From positions 58,270 to 122,269 of the forward strand of contig NZ_BIMD01000012.1 in assembly GCF_004000905.1 (NCBI RefSeq): DNA of 64,000 nt, written 5' to 3'. The position numbers and the translations under genes are program-made. Shown piece by piece: positions 1-10,251 of this stretch. This stretch comes from Paenibacillus humicus NBRC 102415. GTDB taxonomy: Bacteria; Bacillota; Bacilli; Paenibacillales; Paenibacillaceae. Numbering within the stretch: the stretch's first letter is position 1; each line of letters begins with the position of its first letter. Under the pieces are notes generated by a model. The model saw only the letters and a list, made by a program, of their open reading frames with translations, did not search any database and was not told the DNA's origin.

Positions 1-2
1 GC

Positions 3-1397
3 TCACGGCTTCCTTGCCCGCCAGACCCCTTGCGGAACAAACATCTCTCGCCGGGACGGAACAGCCCAGCCCGGCGCCTGCCGGGATGAAGTCGCGCTTC
101 CCCCCGCCATTCGGGCCGATAAGGCTCGCTTCGGCGTTCGGCGAGACGGCCCGGGCTTAGTTCCGGACGCCCGGACCGGCAGGCGCTTTCCGGGGAAAGC
201 TCCAGCCGGCTGCCCCTTCTTGCCGGAGCGGACCGCTTCGAGCGCTTTCGCCAGAGCCTCGCCGGCCTTCCGCCAGCTCATGCCCATCATATCGCGGCGC
301 CCCTTGGCTCCCTTCTCGCGGCACAAGGCCGGATTCGAGCTCGCCTTGCGCATCTGCACCTTGAGCTTGGAGGCATCGGCCTCTGCCCACAGCTGGCCCT
401 TCTCGGCGAACAGGCTTCGGAAGGTATGGGAGATGGCGGACGGCTTGCCCATCGAGGCGGCGGGGCTTTTGAGCGAGTAGGGAACAAGAAAGGAATTGGA
501 AGGCTTCAGGAAATCCATCTGGCCGCCCCATGCCGTCGCAATGACGGGAACCCCGCTCGCCAGCGCCTCCATGAACGGCATGCCCACCCCTTCGCCGCGC
601 GTCGGCAGCACGAAGGCGGATGCAGCCGTATACAGGCCCCTGAGCTCCCGAGAACTCATGCGGCGGGTGAGCAGGACGAGCGGCGCGGTTGGATGGGCGA
701 TGCGCAGGGAGCGCCGATAGCGCCTTATTTTCTCCCGAATCCAAGCCCCGCTCTCCCGAGCTCCGTACCCGCTGGTTTTGATGACCAGCAGCACGTTGTC
801 CTTGTCGGTGAACTCTTCCCAATAAGCTCGAAGAAGCGCCTCCGGATTTTTGCGGTGCTGGAACCCGAACACGGAGAGGAAGACGAATCGGCCTTTGCTG
901 CCGGGAATTGGGAAAGGCGGATTGGACGGCCGGAATGCAGTCGTGTCCACCCCATGGGGAGCCAGGTGCAGCGGCACCTTCACCCCGCTGTCGCGCATCG
1001 CCTTGAGGTTATGCCGGCTCGGGACGATCACCGCGTCGTACCGGTTGATGGAGGAGCGCCATCGTGCGGGAATGCGGGTCGTCTCCCAGACGGTATTCAG
1101 GACAACCTTGTCATACCGCCCTCTGGCTGCCGCCGGATTCATCGTATGGGGCGGATAATGGTAGACGAGCATGCGTCGGCCCTTGCTCTTGCGCCCCCCG
1201 TCATGGACGCCCATGCCGGCACGGGCCTCGACCCGCCACCCCTGCCTCCGCAGCGCTTGCGCATATTCCCTGCTGGCGCTGCCAAGCCCGCTGCCGCGGC
1301 CGATCGGGCCGCGCCAATCGATATGCACGGCCTGCTTCGGCGCTTTGCTTCCTCCCGTCCCTCCCTTGCTCCGAACCCGCCCAGCGCGGGCGTCCAT
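3..1397 (-). CDS. GT4-type glycosyltransferase
   Basis: A 464-residue glycosyltransferase with a GT-B fold signature. Residues about 265-288 carry the GT4 nucleotide-sugar motif ([18 protein letters not shown]), with the glutamate-rich donor site typical of the family, and residues 26-45 form the N-terminal glycine-rich loop. The last 60 or so residues are a basic, low-complexity tail that is not part of the catalytic fold. The start codon overlaps the stop of the upstream gene (ATGA), so the two are translationally coupled and probably act on one cell-envelope or secreted polysaccharide. Donor and acceptor sugars cannot be read from sequence. Confidence 0.85.
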   Translation of the reverse strand: MDARAGRVRSKGGTGGSKAPKQAVHIDWRGPIGRGSGLGSASREYAQALRRQGWRVEARAGMGVHDGGRKSKGRRMLVYHYPPHTMNPAAARGRYDKVVLNTVWETTRIPARWRSSINRYDAVIVPSRHNLKAMRDSGVKVPLHLAPHGVDTTAFRPSNPPFPIPGSKGRFVFLSVFGFQHRKNPEALLRAYWEEFTDKDNVLLVIKTSGYGARESGAWIREKIRRYRRSLRIAHPTAPLVLLTRRMSSRELRGLYTAASAFVLPTRGEGVGMPFMEALASGVPVIATAWGGQMDFLKPSNSFLVPYSLKSPAASMGKPSAISHTFRSLFAEKGQLWAEADASKLKVQMRKASSNPALCREKGAKGRRDMMGMSWRKAGEALAKALEAVRSGKKGQPAGAFPGKRLPVRASGTKPGPSRRTPKRALSARMAGGSATSSRQAPGWAVPSRREMFVPQGVWRARKP

Positions 1398-2293
1398 CAG
1401 CCGCGGCCTCCCTTCAAGGCAGCGGCTTCTCTCGGCAGGAAGGTCCGGCCCCGCAAGGACAGCCGCCTGTTCCGGCCCGCTGCCTTGCTTCCGCTGCGGA
1501 CGTAGCCTTTGCGTTCATGGAAGCTGACGGAGCGGTACTTCGCCGCAAGCTCCTTGCTGCGCTGCGGCGTCAGCCGGCTCGCCCGCCCATGCAGCCCGCG
1601 GTTCAAAGCTGTGCGAAGCTGGACGCTGCCGGGGTAGCGGCTGTAGACAAAATTCCCGTACGTCTCATACTCGCTGAAGCCAAACTGCTTGGTCCTGTCG
1701 ATGCTCTTGAGGATGGCGCGGTGCCAGCTCATGCCGTGCCGCCGCTCGATATCGCGCTTCAGCTCCCGCAGCTTTCTTTTCTCGAACAGCATATAGTGCG
1801 TGACGAGCGAACGGGGAGCCGATGGAGCGCGTCCCATCAGCTTTTTGTACGTGCGGAAATACTCCGGCTGGCTCCAGCTTCGGGTATAAAATGTCGTCCG
1901 CCCTCCCGAGCGGAACGAATGGGGACGAATCAGCACCGTATCGGCGTCGAGAACGAGAAAATGCTCGGCCTTGACGATCTTGTCGCCGCTCAGCTTGAGC
2001 AGCTGCTGAAACAGCCAGCCGGAACGGTCCCACTTGGCCGAGCGGTAGGTGATATCTTTTTTCGTCAGGGGAAGCACCGTATTTTCGTCCACGAACCTCC
2101 ACCCATGGGTGGAGCAGGCCGACTGCATCGCTTCCGTGCGCGGCGCGACGATGACAATCTCGCCGACGGGGTGCAGAGATTGGCGGCGAACGGCCTGGAC
2201 GGCATGCGGCAGCGTCCCCAGGTCCTTCTCGATTGCGGGGATAAGCACGTCGATCCGGGCGGCGGCGCCGGATCGGGCGGAATGGCTGGTCAT
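1397..2293 (-). CDS. DUF6492-like putative glycosyltransferase
   Basis: About 298 residues. The region [10 protein letters not shown] (near residues 113-122) carries a DxD-type metal/nucleotide-sugar motif, and the N-terminus ([12 protein letters not shown]) looks like the first Rossmann strand of a GT-A fold. I recognise it as resembling the DUF6492 group, whose members sit in sugar clusters; no activity is proven by that. The start at 2293 is chosen because AGGAGA lies 8 bases upstream; an ATG 11 codons further up has no such site. It is the first gene of a two-gene operon with the GT4 enzyme and is divergent from pepT. Confidence 0.7.
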   Translation of the reverse strand: MTSHSARSGAAARIDVLIPAIEKDLGTLPHAVQAVRRQSLHPVGEIVIVAPRTEAMQSACSTHGWRFVDENTVLPLTKKDITYRSAKWDRSGWLFQQLLKLSGDKIVKAEHFLVLDADTVLIRPHSFRSGGRTTFYTRSWSQPEYFRTYKKLMGRAPSAPRSLVTHYMLFEKRKLRELKRDIERRHGMSWHRAILKSIDRTKQFGFSEYETYGNFVYSRYPGSVQLRTALNRGLHGRASRLTPQRSKELAAKYRSVSFHERKGYVRSGSKAAGRNRRLSLRGRTFLPREAAALKGGRG

Positions 2294-2482
2294 ATAATCA
2301 TCTCCTGTGCTGGGAGCTCGCTCCATGGCTTTGCCACCAACATATGCGGGCGCCTCCCGCTGCGGTTGGGCAAGCGGCGCGAAGAGGCGTCAGCCTCCGG
2401 CACGGCCGGCCGGCAATGCTGGCTTACCCTGTCCCTGCCTGCTATGATGAAAGGACAAAGAGCATTCCGAAGGAGGATTACG

Positions 2483-3721
2483 ATGGAATTGAAGCAGGAT
2501 TTGATCCGCAGGCTCATCGCCTATGCGCAGGTGGATACGCAGTCGGACGAGAACAGCGAGACTTGTCCTTCCACGCCCGGCCAGCTTGTGCTCGCCCGGC
2601 AGCTCGCCGCCGAGCTGAAGGAAATCGGACTGACGGAGGTGTCGCTGGACGATAACGGTTATGTCATGGCGACCCTTCCAGCTACGGCGGACAAGCCGGC
2701 GCCTACGATCGGCTTTCTCGCCCACATGGACACTTCTCCCGACCTTACCGGTACCGATGTGCGTCCGCAAATCGTCGAGGGCTACGACGGCGGAGATATT
2801 GTGCTCGATGCGGAGAACGGCATCGTGCTCTCCCCCCGCGAATTCCCCGAGCTGGCCGCCTACAAGGGCCAGACGTTGATTACGACCGACGGCCGCACGC
2901 TGCTCGGCGCGGACGACAAAGCCGGCATCGCCGAAATCATGACGGCCATGGCCTATCTGGCCGCTCATCCCGAAATCCCCCGCGGCAAGGTGCGCGTCGG
3001 CTTCCTGCCGGACGAGGAAATCGGCCGCGGCCCGCATCGCTTCGACGTCGCGGCGTTTGACGCGCAATTCGCCTATACGATGGACGGCGGTCCGCTGGGC
3101 GAGCTGGAGTACGAGAGCTTCAACGCCGCCCAGGCGGTCGTCACGATTCAGGGCAAGAGCGTGCATCCCGGCACCGCCAAGGGCAAAATGGTCAACTCCT
3201 CCGCGATCGGCATGGCTTTCCACGGCAGGCTGCCCGCGGGAGAGGTGCCTGAATTCACGGAAGGATACGAAGGCTTCTATCACTTGAGCTCGTTTGAAGG
3301 CACCGTCGATAAAACCCGGCTCAAGTACATCATCCGCGATTTCGACCGCCAGAGCTTCGAGAACCGCAAGAGCGCCATGGAGACCATCGCCGACGAGTTC
3401 CGTCAAACCTACGGCGAGGACAGCATCAAGCTGGAGCTGACGGATCAGTACTACAACATGCGGGAGAAGATCGAGCCGGTCATGGAAATCGTTGAGCTGG
3501 CCCGCCAGGCTCTGCTGGATGCCGGCGTGGAGCCGATCATCAAGCCGATCCGCGGCGGCACCGACGGCTCCCAGCTCAGCTACATGGGTCTGCCGACGCC
3601 GAATATCTTTGCCGGCGGCGAGAACTTCCACGGCCGGTATGAGTTCGTATCCGCCGAGAGCATGGAGAAGGCGGCGGAGGTCATCATCCGGATCGTCACG
3701 CTCGCCCAGGAGCAGGCTTAG
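2483..3721 (+). CDS. pepT: Tripeptide aminopeptidase (peptidase T, M20 family)
   Basis: A 412-residue cytosolic di-zinc aminopeptidase that removes the N-terminal residue from tripeptides. The metal ligands of M20 peptidases are visible: H81 and D83 in AHMDTSPD, the bridging aspartate in LLGADDKAG (about 144), the catalytic and metal-binding glutamates in PDEEIGRG (178-179), and the C-terminal histidine in [10 protein letters not shown]. The dimerisation domain lies between. Length matches the family. The start at 2483 has AGGAGG six bases upstream. It is monocistronic, ended by a strong hairpin at 3821. Confidence 0.97.
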   Translation: MELKQDLIRRLIAYAQVDTQSDENSETCPSTPGQLVLARQLAAELKEIGLTEVSLDDNGYVMATLPATADKPAPTIGFLAHMDTSPDLTGTDVRPQIVEGYDGGDIVLDAENGIVLSPREFPELAAYKGQTLITTDGRTLLGADDKAGIAEIMTAMAYLAAHPEIPRGKVRVGFLPDEEIGRGPHRFDVAAFDAQFAYTMDGGPLGELEYESFNAAQAVVTIQGKSVHPGTAKGKMVNSSAIGMAFHGRLPAGEVPEFTEGYEGFYHLSSFEGTVDKTRLKYIIRDFDRQSFENRKSAMETIADEFRQTYGEDSIKLELTDQYYNMREKIEPVMEIVELARQALLDAGVEPIIKPIRGGTDGSQLSYMGLPTPNIFAGGENFHGRYEFVSAESMEKAAEVIIRIVTLAQEQA

Positions 3722-3820
3722 CCCGCTTCCCGGCCTCAAGATCTTCCCCAGCGCCGCCTGCATGCGCCTTCATTCATGCAAAGCCAGCCGGCCTATGAAT
3801 CAGCCGTTTCAAAACCAGTC

Positions 3821-3859
3821 GAAGGGAATCCGGTCCAAGGACGGGATTCCCTTCTTTTG
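3821..3859 (+). terminator. Rho-independent terminator of pepT
   Basis: A perfect 11-bp inverted repeat (3821-3831 with 3844-3854) is followed by TCTTTTG. The gap between pepT and the next gene (3722-4093) holds nothing else that I can identify. Confidence 0.85.
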
Positions 3860-4093
3860 CCTCATCAAGCAGGAGCTGTTATTGTAACCATCTCGGATAT
3901 GCCTTCTAAGCTGCACCTTGCTGCATGCGTATGAAGCGAAGCCTATTGCATTTCCTATCGATTTCAACCCTGTCTTCTTTTATCGCCGCTTTGCTGTTCG
4001 GGACGCAGCCTTCAAACGCTCTCAACATTTCCTTGACGATCCGCTGACAATCGCATGGTACTCTCTTCCCATCCGAGAACGGAGGGATGAGCC

Positions 4094-5257
4094 ATGCGGG
4101 TCGCCTTGTTCACCGATACCTATGTGCCTCAGAAAAACGGAGCCGCGCGCACGCTCGGGCGTCTGGCCGCTTATCTGGAAAAGAGGGGCATCGAGCCGCT
4201 TGTACTGACGCCCCGCTGCTCCGCCGATACGGAACAGAGCTTCGTAAGGAGCTACCCAAGCATCCCCTTCTTTCTGTATCCCGAATGCCGGATCGCCGTG
4301 CCCAACCCGATTTCACTCCGAGCCGAGCTCGACCGCTTCCGTCCCGACCTCATCCACTTGGCGACTCCGTTCAACATCGGCCTGAGCGGACTGCTCTATG
4401 CCCGCAAAAACGGCATCCCCCATGTGGCCTCTTATCACACGCACTTCGACCGTTACTTGGCCTATTACGGCCTCCAGCATGCCTCCAGACTCTACTGGCG
4501 CTACGCCCACTGGTTCCACCGCACCTGCGCCGCGACCTTCGTCCCTTCCCGCGAGACGCTGTTCTCCCTCTACCGGCATCAATTCGGAGGCCTCCGGTTA
4601 TGGCAGCGGGGGGTGGACTGCGGGGTGTTCCGTCCGGAGCTCCGGTCGCCGGAGGAGGTGCGCTGTCAATTCGGCCTGCCGGAGAAAAAGCTGGCTCTCT
4701 ATGTCGGAAGGCTCGCGCCGGAAAAGGATCTCGCCACCCTCGCAGCCGTCATGAACGGGCTGTCCGGCGAAACCCGCGAGCAGCTCCATCTGCTCGTCGT
4801 CGGCGACGGCCCGCTGCTGCCCGAGCTGCGCCGGCAAATGCCGGACAACGTCACCTTTGCCGGGTATCGGGAAGGGACGGAGCTGGCGCGTCTGTACGCT
4901 TCGGCCGACCTGTTCCTCTTCCCCTCCAGCACGGAGACGTTCGGCAACGTCGTCCTGGAAGCCATGGCGAGCGGGCTTCCGGTCATCGGAGCGGAAGCCG
5001 GAGGCGTGAAGGAGCTCGTCCGGCACGGGCGCAGCGGCCTGCTCTGCCCGCCCGGCGATCCGGCCTCCTTCATCGACGCGCTTGAGCGGCTGCTCGCCCG
5101 TCCCGAGGAGGCCGCTTCCATGGGAGAAGCCGGGAGAAGAGAGGCTTTGGGCCGATCCTGGGACCAGGTGCTGGGAGGAATCGTGGATCAATACGAGGAG
5201 ATTCTGCTCCTGCAAGCTGAATCCACCCCCGCGTGGAAAGGGAATTCCGTCTCGTGA
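4094..5257 (+). CDS. GT4 glycosyltransferase (mannosyltransferase MgtA/PimB-like)
   Basis: A 387-residue GT-B enzyme. The N-terminus RVALFTDTYVPQKNGAART is the classic GT4 start with the glycine-rich acceptor loop; FLFPSSTETFGNVVLEAMAS (about 275-294) is the donor-binding EX7E motif. It most resembles the GDP-mannose-dependent alpha-mannosyltransferase or glycolipid glucosyltransferase group that acts on membrane diacylglycerol lipids at the cytoplasmic face. The exact sugar is an inference from motif style only. A GGAGGG box precedes the ATG. It stands alone, between pepT and a converging GyrI-like gene. Confidence 0.88.
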   Translation: MRVALFTDTYVPQKNGAARTLGRLAAYLEKRGIEPLVLTPRCSADTEQSFVRSYPSIPFFLYPECRIAVPNPISLRAELDRFRPDLIHLATPFNIGLSGLLYARKNGIPHVASYHTHFDRYLAYYGLQHASRLYWRYAHWFHRTCAATFVPSRETLFSLYRHQFGGLRLWQRGVDCGVFRPELRSPEEVRCQFGLPEKKLALYVGRLAPEKDLATLAAVMNGLSGETREQLHLLVVGDGPLLPELRRQMPDNVTFAGYREGTELARLYASADLFLFPSSTETFGNVVLEAMASGLPVIGAEAGGVKELVRHGRSGLLCPPGDPASFIDALERLLARPEEAASMGEAGRREALGRSWDQVLGGIVDQYEEILLLQAESTPAWKGNSVS

Positions 5258-5375
5258 GAAAAAGTATTCCTTTGCAATACCAGATAATTCCGTTTCATTT
5301 CTTCTAAACCATGTCGGCCTTTCTCAACGCATATGCTCGTGAACGCTCCCTTTCTTGAAGGACGTAACGGCTCCG

Positions 5376-5414
5376 CAAAAAATCCCCTGCAGCCCAAAAG
5401 GCCGACAGGGGATT
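5376..5414 (-). terminator. Terminator of the GyrI-like gene
   Basis: The arms 5381-5389 and 5406-5414 pair perfectly (9 bp); on the minus strand the hairpin is followed by six T residues. Confidence 0.85.
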
Positions 5415-5423
5415 CGTCCTGCG

Positions 5424-5924
5424 CTAAAGAGCCCGCTCCACGGGAATCAGAATGGTGAACTCCGGTTCCCGGTCGTAGGGATCCTGGCTCATGGGGTACT
5501 CCTCGTAATGAGTCAAGCCTTCGGGAGCGGTCTCCTTCATGCCCTGCTCCCCGATCCAGGCATACAGATTCCTGTAAGAGAGGTCTATGCTCTGCCCTTT
5601 GCGATGGAAGCAGCAGGCATAATCCAGCTCCGGGACTGCGATGCCCGTCATGCCTTCCGGAAGGATCCCGGAACCCTGCTCTCCCAGCTTCACGGCCGCA
5701 TAATGGACAAAACCTTCCGCAGCGGGAAACGCGTGATAGGACAAGCCGAGCAGCACATCTGTCTGCACCGCCCCGTGAATCTCGCGCAGCCTCTTCTTGA
5801 ATTGTTCCTGCAAGATCCGGATGCCTCCCGCGCCGGCCTCTGCGAACGTCCCCTCCCACCGAATTCCGACGGCCCGAAAGGCGGACCGCTTGATCAGCCG
5901 GGCCTCGGCGATCTGATTATCCAT
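5424..5924 (-). CDS. GyrI-like / AraC effector-binding domain protein
   Basis: A 166-residue stand-alone small-molecule binding domain of the GyrI/SbmC superfamily. The N-terminus (EARLIKRSAFRAVGIRWEGT), the central hydrophobic strand region, and the C-terminal EYPMSQDPYDREPEFTILIPV are typical of this fold, where a conserved glutamate near the end contacts cationic ligands. There is no DNA-binding domain, so it is not a regulator by itself; relatives bind drugs or hydrolyse cyclopropanoid compounds. It is monocistronic with its own terminator. Confidence 0.82.
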   Translation of the reverse strand: MDNQIAEARLIKRSAFRAVGIRWEGTFAEAGAGGIRILQEQFKKRLREIHGAVQTDVLLGLSYHAFPAAEGFVHYAAVKLGEQGSGILPEGMTGIAVPELDYACCFHRKGQSIDLSYRNLYAWIGEQGMKETAPEGLTHYEEYPMSQDPYDREPEFTILIPVERAL

Positions 5925-6159
5925 ATTCCATATCCTCCTTTAATTTAACTTTTATGGAATCATCGCACTATACTATACAGACAAATTGTGTCATGGAAAG
6001 AGAAGAAAAACGATGACGATAACATCGCGGCTTCTGGAGCTGAAGGCTCTCGCATACGAACGAAGGCGCTTCACGGCGGAGAGATGGCGCTGTCCCCAGA
6101 AGGGCGAAATCTTCCCGCCTCTGCGGTCATGATTCCGATCAGAATCGGCTTCCAGTGGC

Positions 6160-6704
6160 TCAGCCATCACATGGCCCAGGTCGCCAGCCCTCCGTCTGCG
6201 ACCAGCTGCTTGCTTCCCGCAGCAGCTCCCAGATTATCGGCTCCTTTTCCTTCCACGTATGCGGGACGGTCCTCCTTGAAGAGGGCCATCAGTCGATGCT
6301 TCCCGGCTGCGTAACGCCGGCATGCATCCGGATTGGACCTAAGATAGTCCCGGAACAGCAGCGCGGCCTGTTCCGCAAAGCTGCCCGCTTCCCGAACATG
6401 GATATGCGTTCGTCTCGCTCCTGGAAGCTCGCGGAAATACCTTTTCGTGAGGTCGGGGTTTCCTTCCCGGAACAGAAAGCCGGCCGCCTCTATTCTTTCC
6501 CTGCATGCCTGGAACTGTGCAAACGAAGCGATGGAAATCTGGATGTCAACGACTGGCTTGGCATCCAGGCCTTCGACAGCCGTGGAGCCGATAGGGTCGA
6601 TGCGCAAGGCTCGAACCGAGCCCTCTCCGCAGCTAGTCCGCCGTCTCCGCAAAGTGCGTTCTCCACTCCGGCGCATGCTCCGAAATTCTCCACTGGTCCT
6701 CCAT
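6160..6704 (-). pseudogene. GrpB-family (UPF0157) nucleotidyltransferase-like gene, broken
   Basis: The core (RIDPIGSTAVEGLDAKPVVD and following residues) is a clear GrpB/UPF0157 domain, a predicted nucleotidyltransferase fold. The natural N-terminus MEDQWRISEHAPEWRTHFAE begins at 6704 in another frame, meets an in-frame TAG at 6635-6633, and needs a one-base shift near 6615 to join the core. Near 6241 a second one-base shift is needed to recover the family C-terminus (PIIWELLREASSWSQTEGW, stop at 6160-6162). Three lesions make this a pseudogene rather than one sequencing slip. A core reading frame (6167-6727) remains open but would give wrong ends. Confidence 0.82.
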
Positions 6705-6800
6705 GCGGCAGCCCCCCGATTTCCCAATCCATGGCTATTATAACAGCGACTAGTGCCGCAGACAGAACAGAGTCATCCCCTCCATACAAAACAGCCTGTC

Positions 6801-6842
6801 GAGATAAAAGAAATCCCCTTCAGGCCATCTGCCTGAAGGGGA
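6801..6842 (-). terminator. Terminator of the RND permease gene
   Basis: A perfect 12-bp stem (6814-6825 with 6831-6842) with a 5-base loop, followed on the minus strand by TTTCTTTT. Confidence 0.85.
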
Positions 6843-6913
6843 CATCTGCAATCCCATTCCATGCCGCACATTTAAGCGGCAGCGCCACAAGGGAGCGATG
6901 CTCGGCGCTCCTC

Positions 6914-9900
6914 TTAGAGAGTTCCCTGCACGGCCGGCTGGCCCGCTGCGGAAGCCTGGCCCGCGGCCGCAGTCGCGGCCGCATCCCGGCGCTGGCGCGC
7001 CGACTTGCGGAAGAACAGCAGCTCGTAGATGCACGGCACGATAATCAGCGTGAGCACAGTCGCCACGATCAAGCCGCCGATGACGACGATGGCGAGGCTC
7101 TGCGACACGATGCTGCCGCTTTCCGAGGAGCCGAACACAAGCGGGAGCATGGCGCAGACGGTGGCGACGGCCGTCATCAGAATCGGCCTCATGCGGGTTC
7201 CCGCCGCCTCAAGCAGCGCTTCCCGGATGGTCATGCGCTCTTCGTTCTGCTTGACGCGGTCGATGAGCACGATCGCGTTGGTGACGACGATGCCGATCAG
7301 CATGAGCGCCCCGAACATCGCCGTGAAGTCCGGCGTCACCTGCGTGACTATCAGGCCCAGCACCGCGCCGATTGCGGCCAGAGGCAGCGTGAACATGATG
7401 GCGAGCGGCGCCCGCAGCGTCTTGAACGTCAGCACCATGATGAGGTACACGATTCCGATGGAGACGAGCGCGATCATGCCGAGATCCGCGAAATCCTGCG
7501 ACTGGTCGCTGGAGGCTCCGCCGACGAGAACCTTGACTCCGGCCGGAGCCTTCACTTCCTCGGCTGCCTTTTTGATGTCGGCTCCGACGATCGACAGGCG
7601 GCTCGGCTCCGCCGATGCGGTTATTCTCACATAAGGCTTGCCGTCCTTAAGATAGGATACGGCCGCCTTCTCTTCCTTCTTCCACTGGGCGACGGCCGAA
7701 ACTTGCTTCGGTCCCGCGTCCGTGATCACGGTAAGCCCCGGCAGGTCGGAAGCCTTTTCCGGCTTCAGCATCGGCTCCAGAATGACCGGTGTCTGCCTGC
7801 CGTCCGCTTCGGTCAGTTGGCCGACCGGAACCGGGTTCAGCATGCCTTGCAGCTGCTGGGCGATCTCCGCCGCCTTGGCCTGCGCCGGATCGACCTCCAG
7901 CGTATAGACCTGCTTGCGTTCCTGCTGGTTGCTTTCGACCTTCAGCACGTCCTTGACGGGCTTGATCCGCGCCATCACCTCGTCCGCCGTTTTCGATACG
8001 GCCGCGATATCGGAGCCGGCGACGTCAACGAACACCTGCGATCCCCCGCCTCCGGACATCAGGCTCATCGCCGAAGCGGTCAATTCCGCATCCGGGTAGT
8101 CGGACTGCTTCGATTTGATCGACTCGATGACGGCTTCGGCATCCGCGCCTTTTTTCATGCCGAGCAGGAAGGTGACCTGCGTCGGGGAGGAGATTTCTCC
8201 GAATCTGGCTCCGTCCGAGCTGTTGCCTGCCGACATATAAACCCATTCCTGGCCGTCCAAGCCTCTCAGGAAGGTCTCCATCTTTTTGCCTTCCTCCAGC
8301 AGATGCGCCTGGGTCGCGTCGGCCTTGAACGCAAGCGTAATGCTGACGTTGGAAGCGTCCGAGGAATCGATCGCCCCTTTCGGCATGGCCGCATACGCGC
8401 CGATCGAGCCGGCAAGAAGAATGACGGCAGCCGTCAGCGGCACCCATTTGCGGCGCAGGTTCCACTCCAGAATCTTCTGGAAGCGGCGCGACGGCGCATG
8501 CTCGGCAATTCGCACATTGCGGAACATGCGGGAGCTCATGAGCGGAATGACCGTCAGCGCTACAAGCAGCGACGACAGCAGGGAATAGGTGACCGTCAAG
8601 GCGAACGGCAGCAGGAACGACTGCAGCGAACCGCGCAGCAGGCCCATCGGCAGGAACACGGCGACAGTGGTCAGCGTGGATGCCGTGATGGCCGTGCCGA
8701 CCTCCCGCGTCGCATCGATGACCAGCTTCGGCGAGAACGGCTCCTTCTGCAGCCTTCGGAATATATTTTCGATAACGACGATGCTGTCGTCCACCAGCCG
8801 TCCGACGGCAACGGCGACGCCGCCGAGCGTAAGGATGTTGAGCGTGACGCCGGAGGCGTCTAGCAGGTACAGAGTCAACCCGAGCGACAGCGGAATGGAT
8901 ACGATCGTAACCAGCGTCGCCCGGAAGTTGCGCATGAAGACGAGAATGACGATCGTCGCGAACAAAGCGCCCATCAGCACCTCCCGCATCATGCTGTTCA
9001 CGGAATGAACGACCTGCTCGGAGGTGCTCATGAGCACTCTCAGCTGCACGCCCGGAATCTCCTTGCTGAGCTGCTCCGATTTCTGCTCGACCTGCTTGCC
9101 GACATCGACCGCATTCGCTCCCGCGGCCTTGGTGAAGGTGAGCACCATCGCATCCTTGCCGTCGATGCGGCTTATATTCTCTCTGCCGCTCTCCCGCTCG
9201 ACGGATGCCACATCGCCAAGAGCGACGCCGGCCGCCACCGGCAGCTTCTTCAGCGCCGCCTCGTCATGCAGGACGGAGCTGACGTTCAGGTTGACCGCCG
9301 CTCCGTCCAGTATGCCCGAACCGACCGAGGCGGAGGCGGAGCGGCCGTTCATGACCGCATAGAGCGCCTGCAGGGGAACGCCTTTCTCCTGCAGTTTCGC
9401 CGCATCCGGCACGATCCGGATTTGCGGCTGCGGCCTGCCCGACACCGTTACCGAGCCGATGCCGTCGATGGATTGGAACGATTCCATGATTTCCTTCTGA
9501 GCCTGCTCCTGATGCGCCGCATCCAGGCTGTCGCCGTAGGTGAGCGTCACCCAGCTGATGGGAATCATCGACGTGTTGAGCTGGACGACATACGGCGCGC
9601 CGACCCGCTCCGGCAGCGGCACGGCGGCGATCGCCCGGTCGACATCGATCTTCGCCTGCTTCATGTCGGTCGACGAATCGAACGACAGATTGATTTGCGA
9701 ATAGCTGTCTCCGGAAGAAGCGAACGAAGCGGTCTTCCCTTTGATGCCCGCCGTCGCCTCCTCCATCGGTTTGGTCACCAGCGTCTCCATGGAAGCCGCG
9801 TCATAACCGGGACCGATCGCGGTAATGGTCACTTGCGGATTGTCCGCCTCCGGCAAAAACTCCATCGGCAGCTTCGAGTAGCTGAATACGCCGAGTCCCA

Positions 9901-9967
9901 ATACCAAAATCACACACAAAATAACAGCAGCCTTGTTGCGGAAAGCCCCTTCGATCAACGACCTCAT
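6914..9967 (-). CDS. RND-family efflux permease (SwrC/AcrB-like)
   Basis: A 1017-residue proton-driven multidrug or surfactant exporter with the usual 12 helices and two large extracytoplasmic loops. Helix 1 is at residues 11-30; VGRLVDDSIVVIENI in the helix 4 region carries the paired aspartates used for proton relay; the second half starts near residue 510. The Gram-positive SwrC group, known for surfactin self-resistance and swarming in Bacillus, is the closest match in style. AGGAGAGG precedes the start. No membrane-fusion or outer-membrane partner is adjacent, which is normal for this Gram-positive group. Single gene with its own terminator. Confidence 0.93.
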   Translation of the reverse strand: MRSLIEGAFRNKAAVILCVILVLGLGVFSYSKLPMEFLPEADNPQVTITAIGPGYDAASMETLVTKPMEEATAGIKGKTASFASSGDSYSQINLSFDSSTDMKQAKIDVDRAIAAVPLPERVGAPYVVQLNTSMIPISWVTLTYGDSLDAAHQEQAQKEIMESFQSIDGIGSVTVSGRPQPQIRIVPDAAKLQEKGVPLQALYAVMNGRSASASVGSGILDGAAVNLNVSSVLHDEAALKKLPVAAGVALGDVASVERESGRENISRIDGKDAMVLTFTKAAGANAVDVGKQVEQKSEQLSKEIPGVQLRVLMSTSEQVVHSVNSMMREVLMGALFATIVILVFMRNFRATLVTIVSIPLSLGLTLYLLDASGVTLNILTLGGVAVAVGRLVDDSIVVIENIFRRLQKEPFSPKLVIDATREVGTAITASTLTTVAVFLPMGLLRGSLQSFLLPFALTVTYSLLSSLLVALTVIPLMSSRMFRNVRIAEHAPSRRFQKILEWNLRRKWVPLTAAVILLAGSIGAYAAMPKGAIDSSDASNVSITLAFKADATQAHLLEEGKKMETFLRGLDGQEWVYMSAGNSSDGARFGEISSPTQVTFLLGMKKGADAEAVIESIKSKQSDYPDAELTASAMSLMSGGGGSQVFVDVAGSDIAAVSKTADEVMARIKPVKDVLKVESNQQERKQVYTLEVDPAQAKAAEIAQQLQGMLNPVPVGQLTEADGRQTPVILEPMLKPEKASDLPGLTVITDAGPKQVSAVAQWKKEEKAAVSYLKDGKPYVRITASAEPSRLSIVGADIKKAAEEVKAPAGVKVLVGGASSDQSQDFADLGMIALVSIGIVYLIMVLTFKTLRAPLAIMFTLPLAAIGAVLGLIVTQVTPDFTAMFGALMLIGIVVTNAIVLIDRVKQNEERMTIREALLEAAGTRMRPILMTAVATVCAMLPLVFGSSESGSIVSQSLAIVVIGGLIVATVLTLIIVPCIYELLFFRKSARQRRDAAATAAAGQASAAGQPAVQGTL

Positions 9968-10251
9968 CCCTTGAATCCTCTCCTCATCCGAATTTCCCTG
10001 TCTCTTTATGAAAGCCAGTTTCTAGCATACCCGCCGGAAGAGAGGGCGGGAAACGGCTTGGGAACGGTCTTGAGTCCGGGCTGAAGGAGGGCGGGGCATC
10101 GGTCTGGAGGCGGAGGCCGGCAACGGGGACAGCAACCCGAAGGGCTTTTCAGCGTCTTCATATAGAAGTTCTCAGCCGATAGATGAGGCGGCGGCAAGCT
10201 TGACGGCGGCTGCCAAGGAACGACGGCTGAACGGTATACAAACGGGGAGAG

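Noticed and set aside
2390..3763. Minus-strand 457-codon frame opposite pepT
   Set aside because: The plus strand encodes a complete PepT with all metal ligands; the minus frame has no family features.
6155..8863. Long plus-strand open frame of about 900 codons opposite the RND gene
   Set aside because: It is the antisense shadow of a high-GC gene: Arg/His-rich, no known motif, no ribosome site, and it spans the broken grpB-type gene and a terminator.
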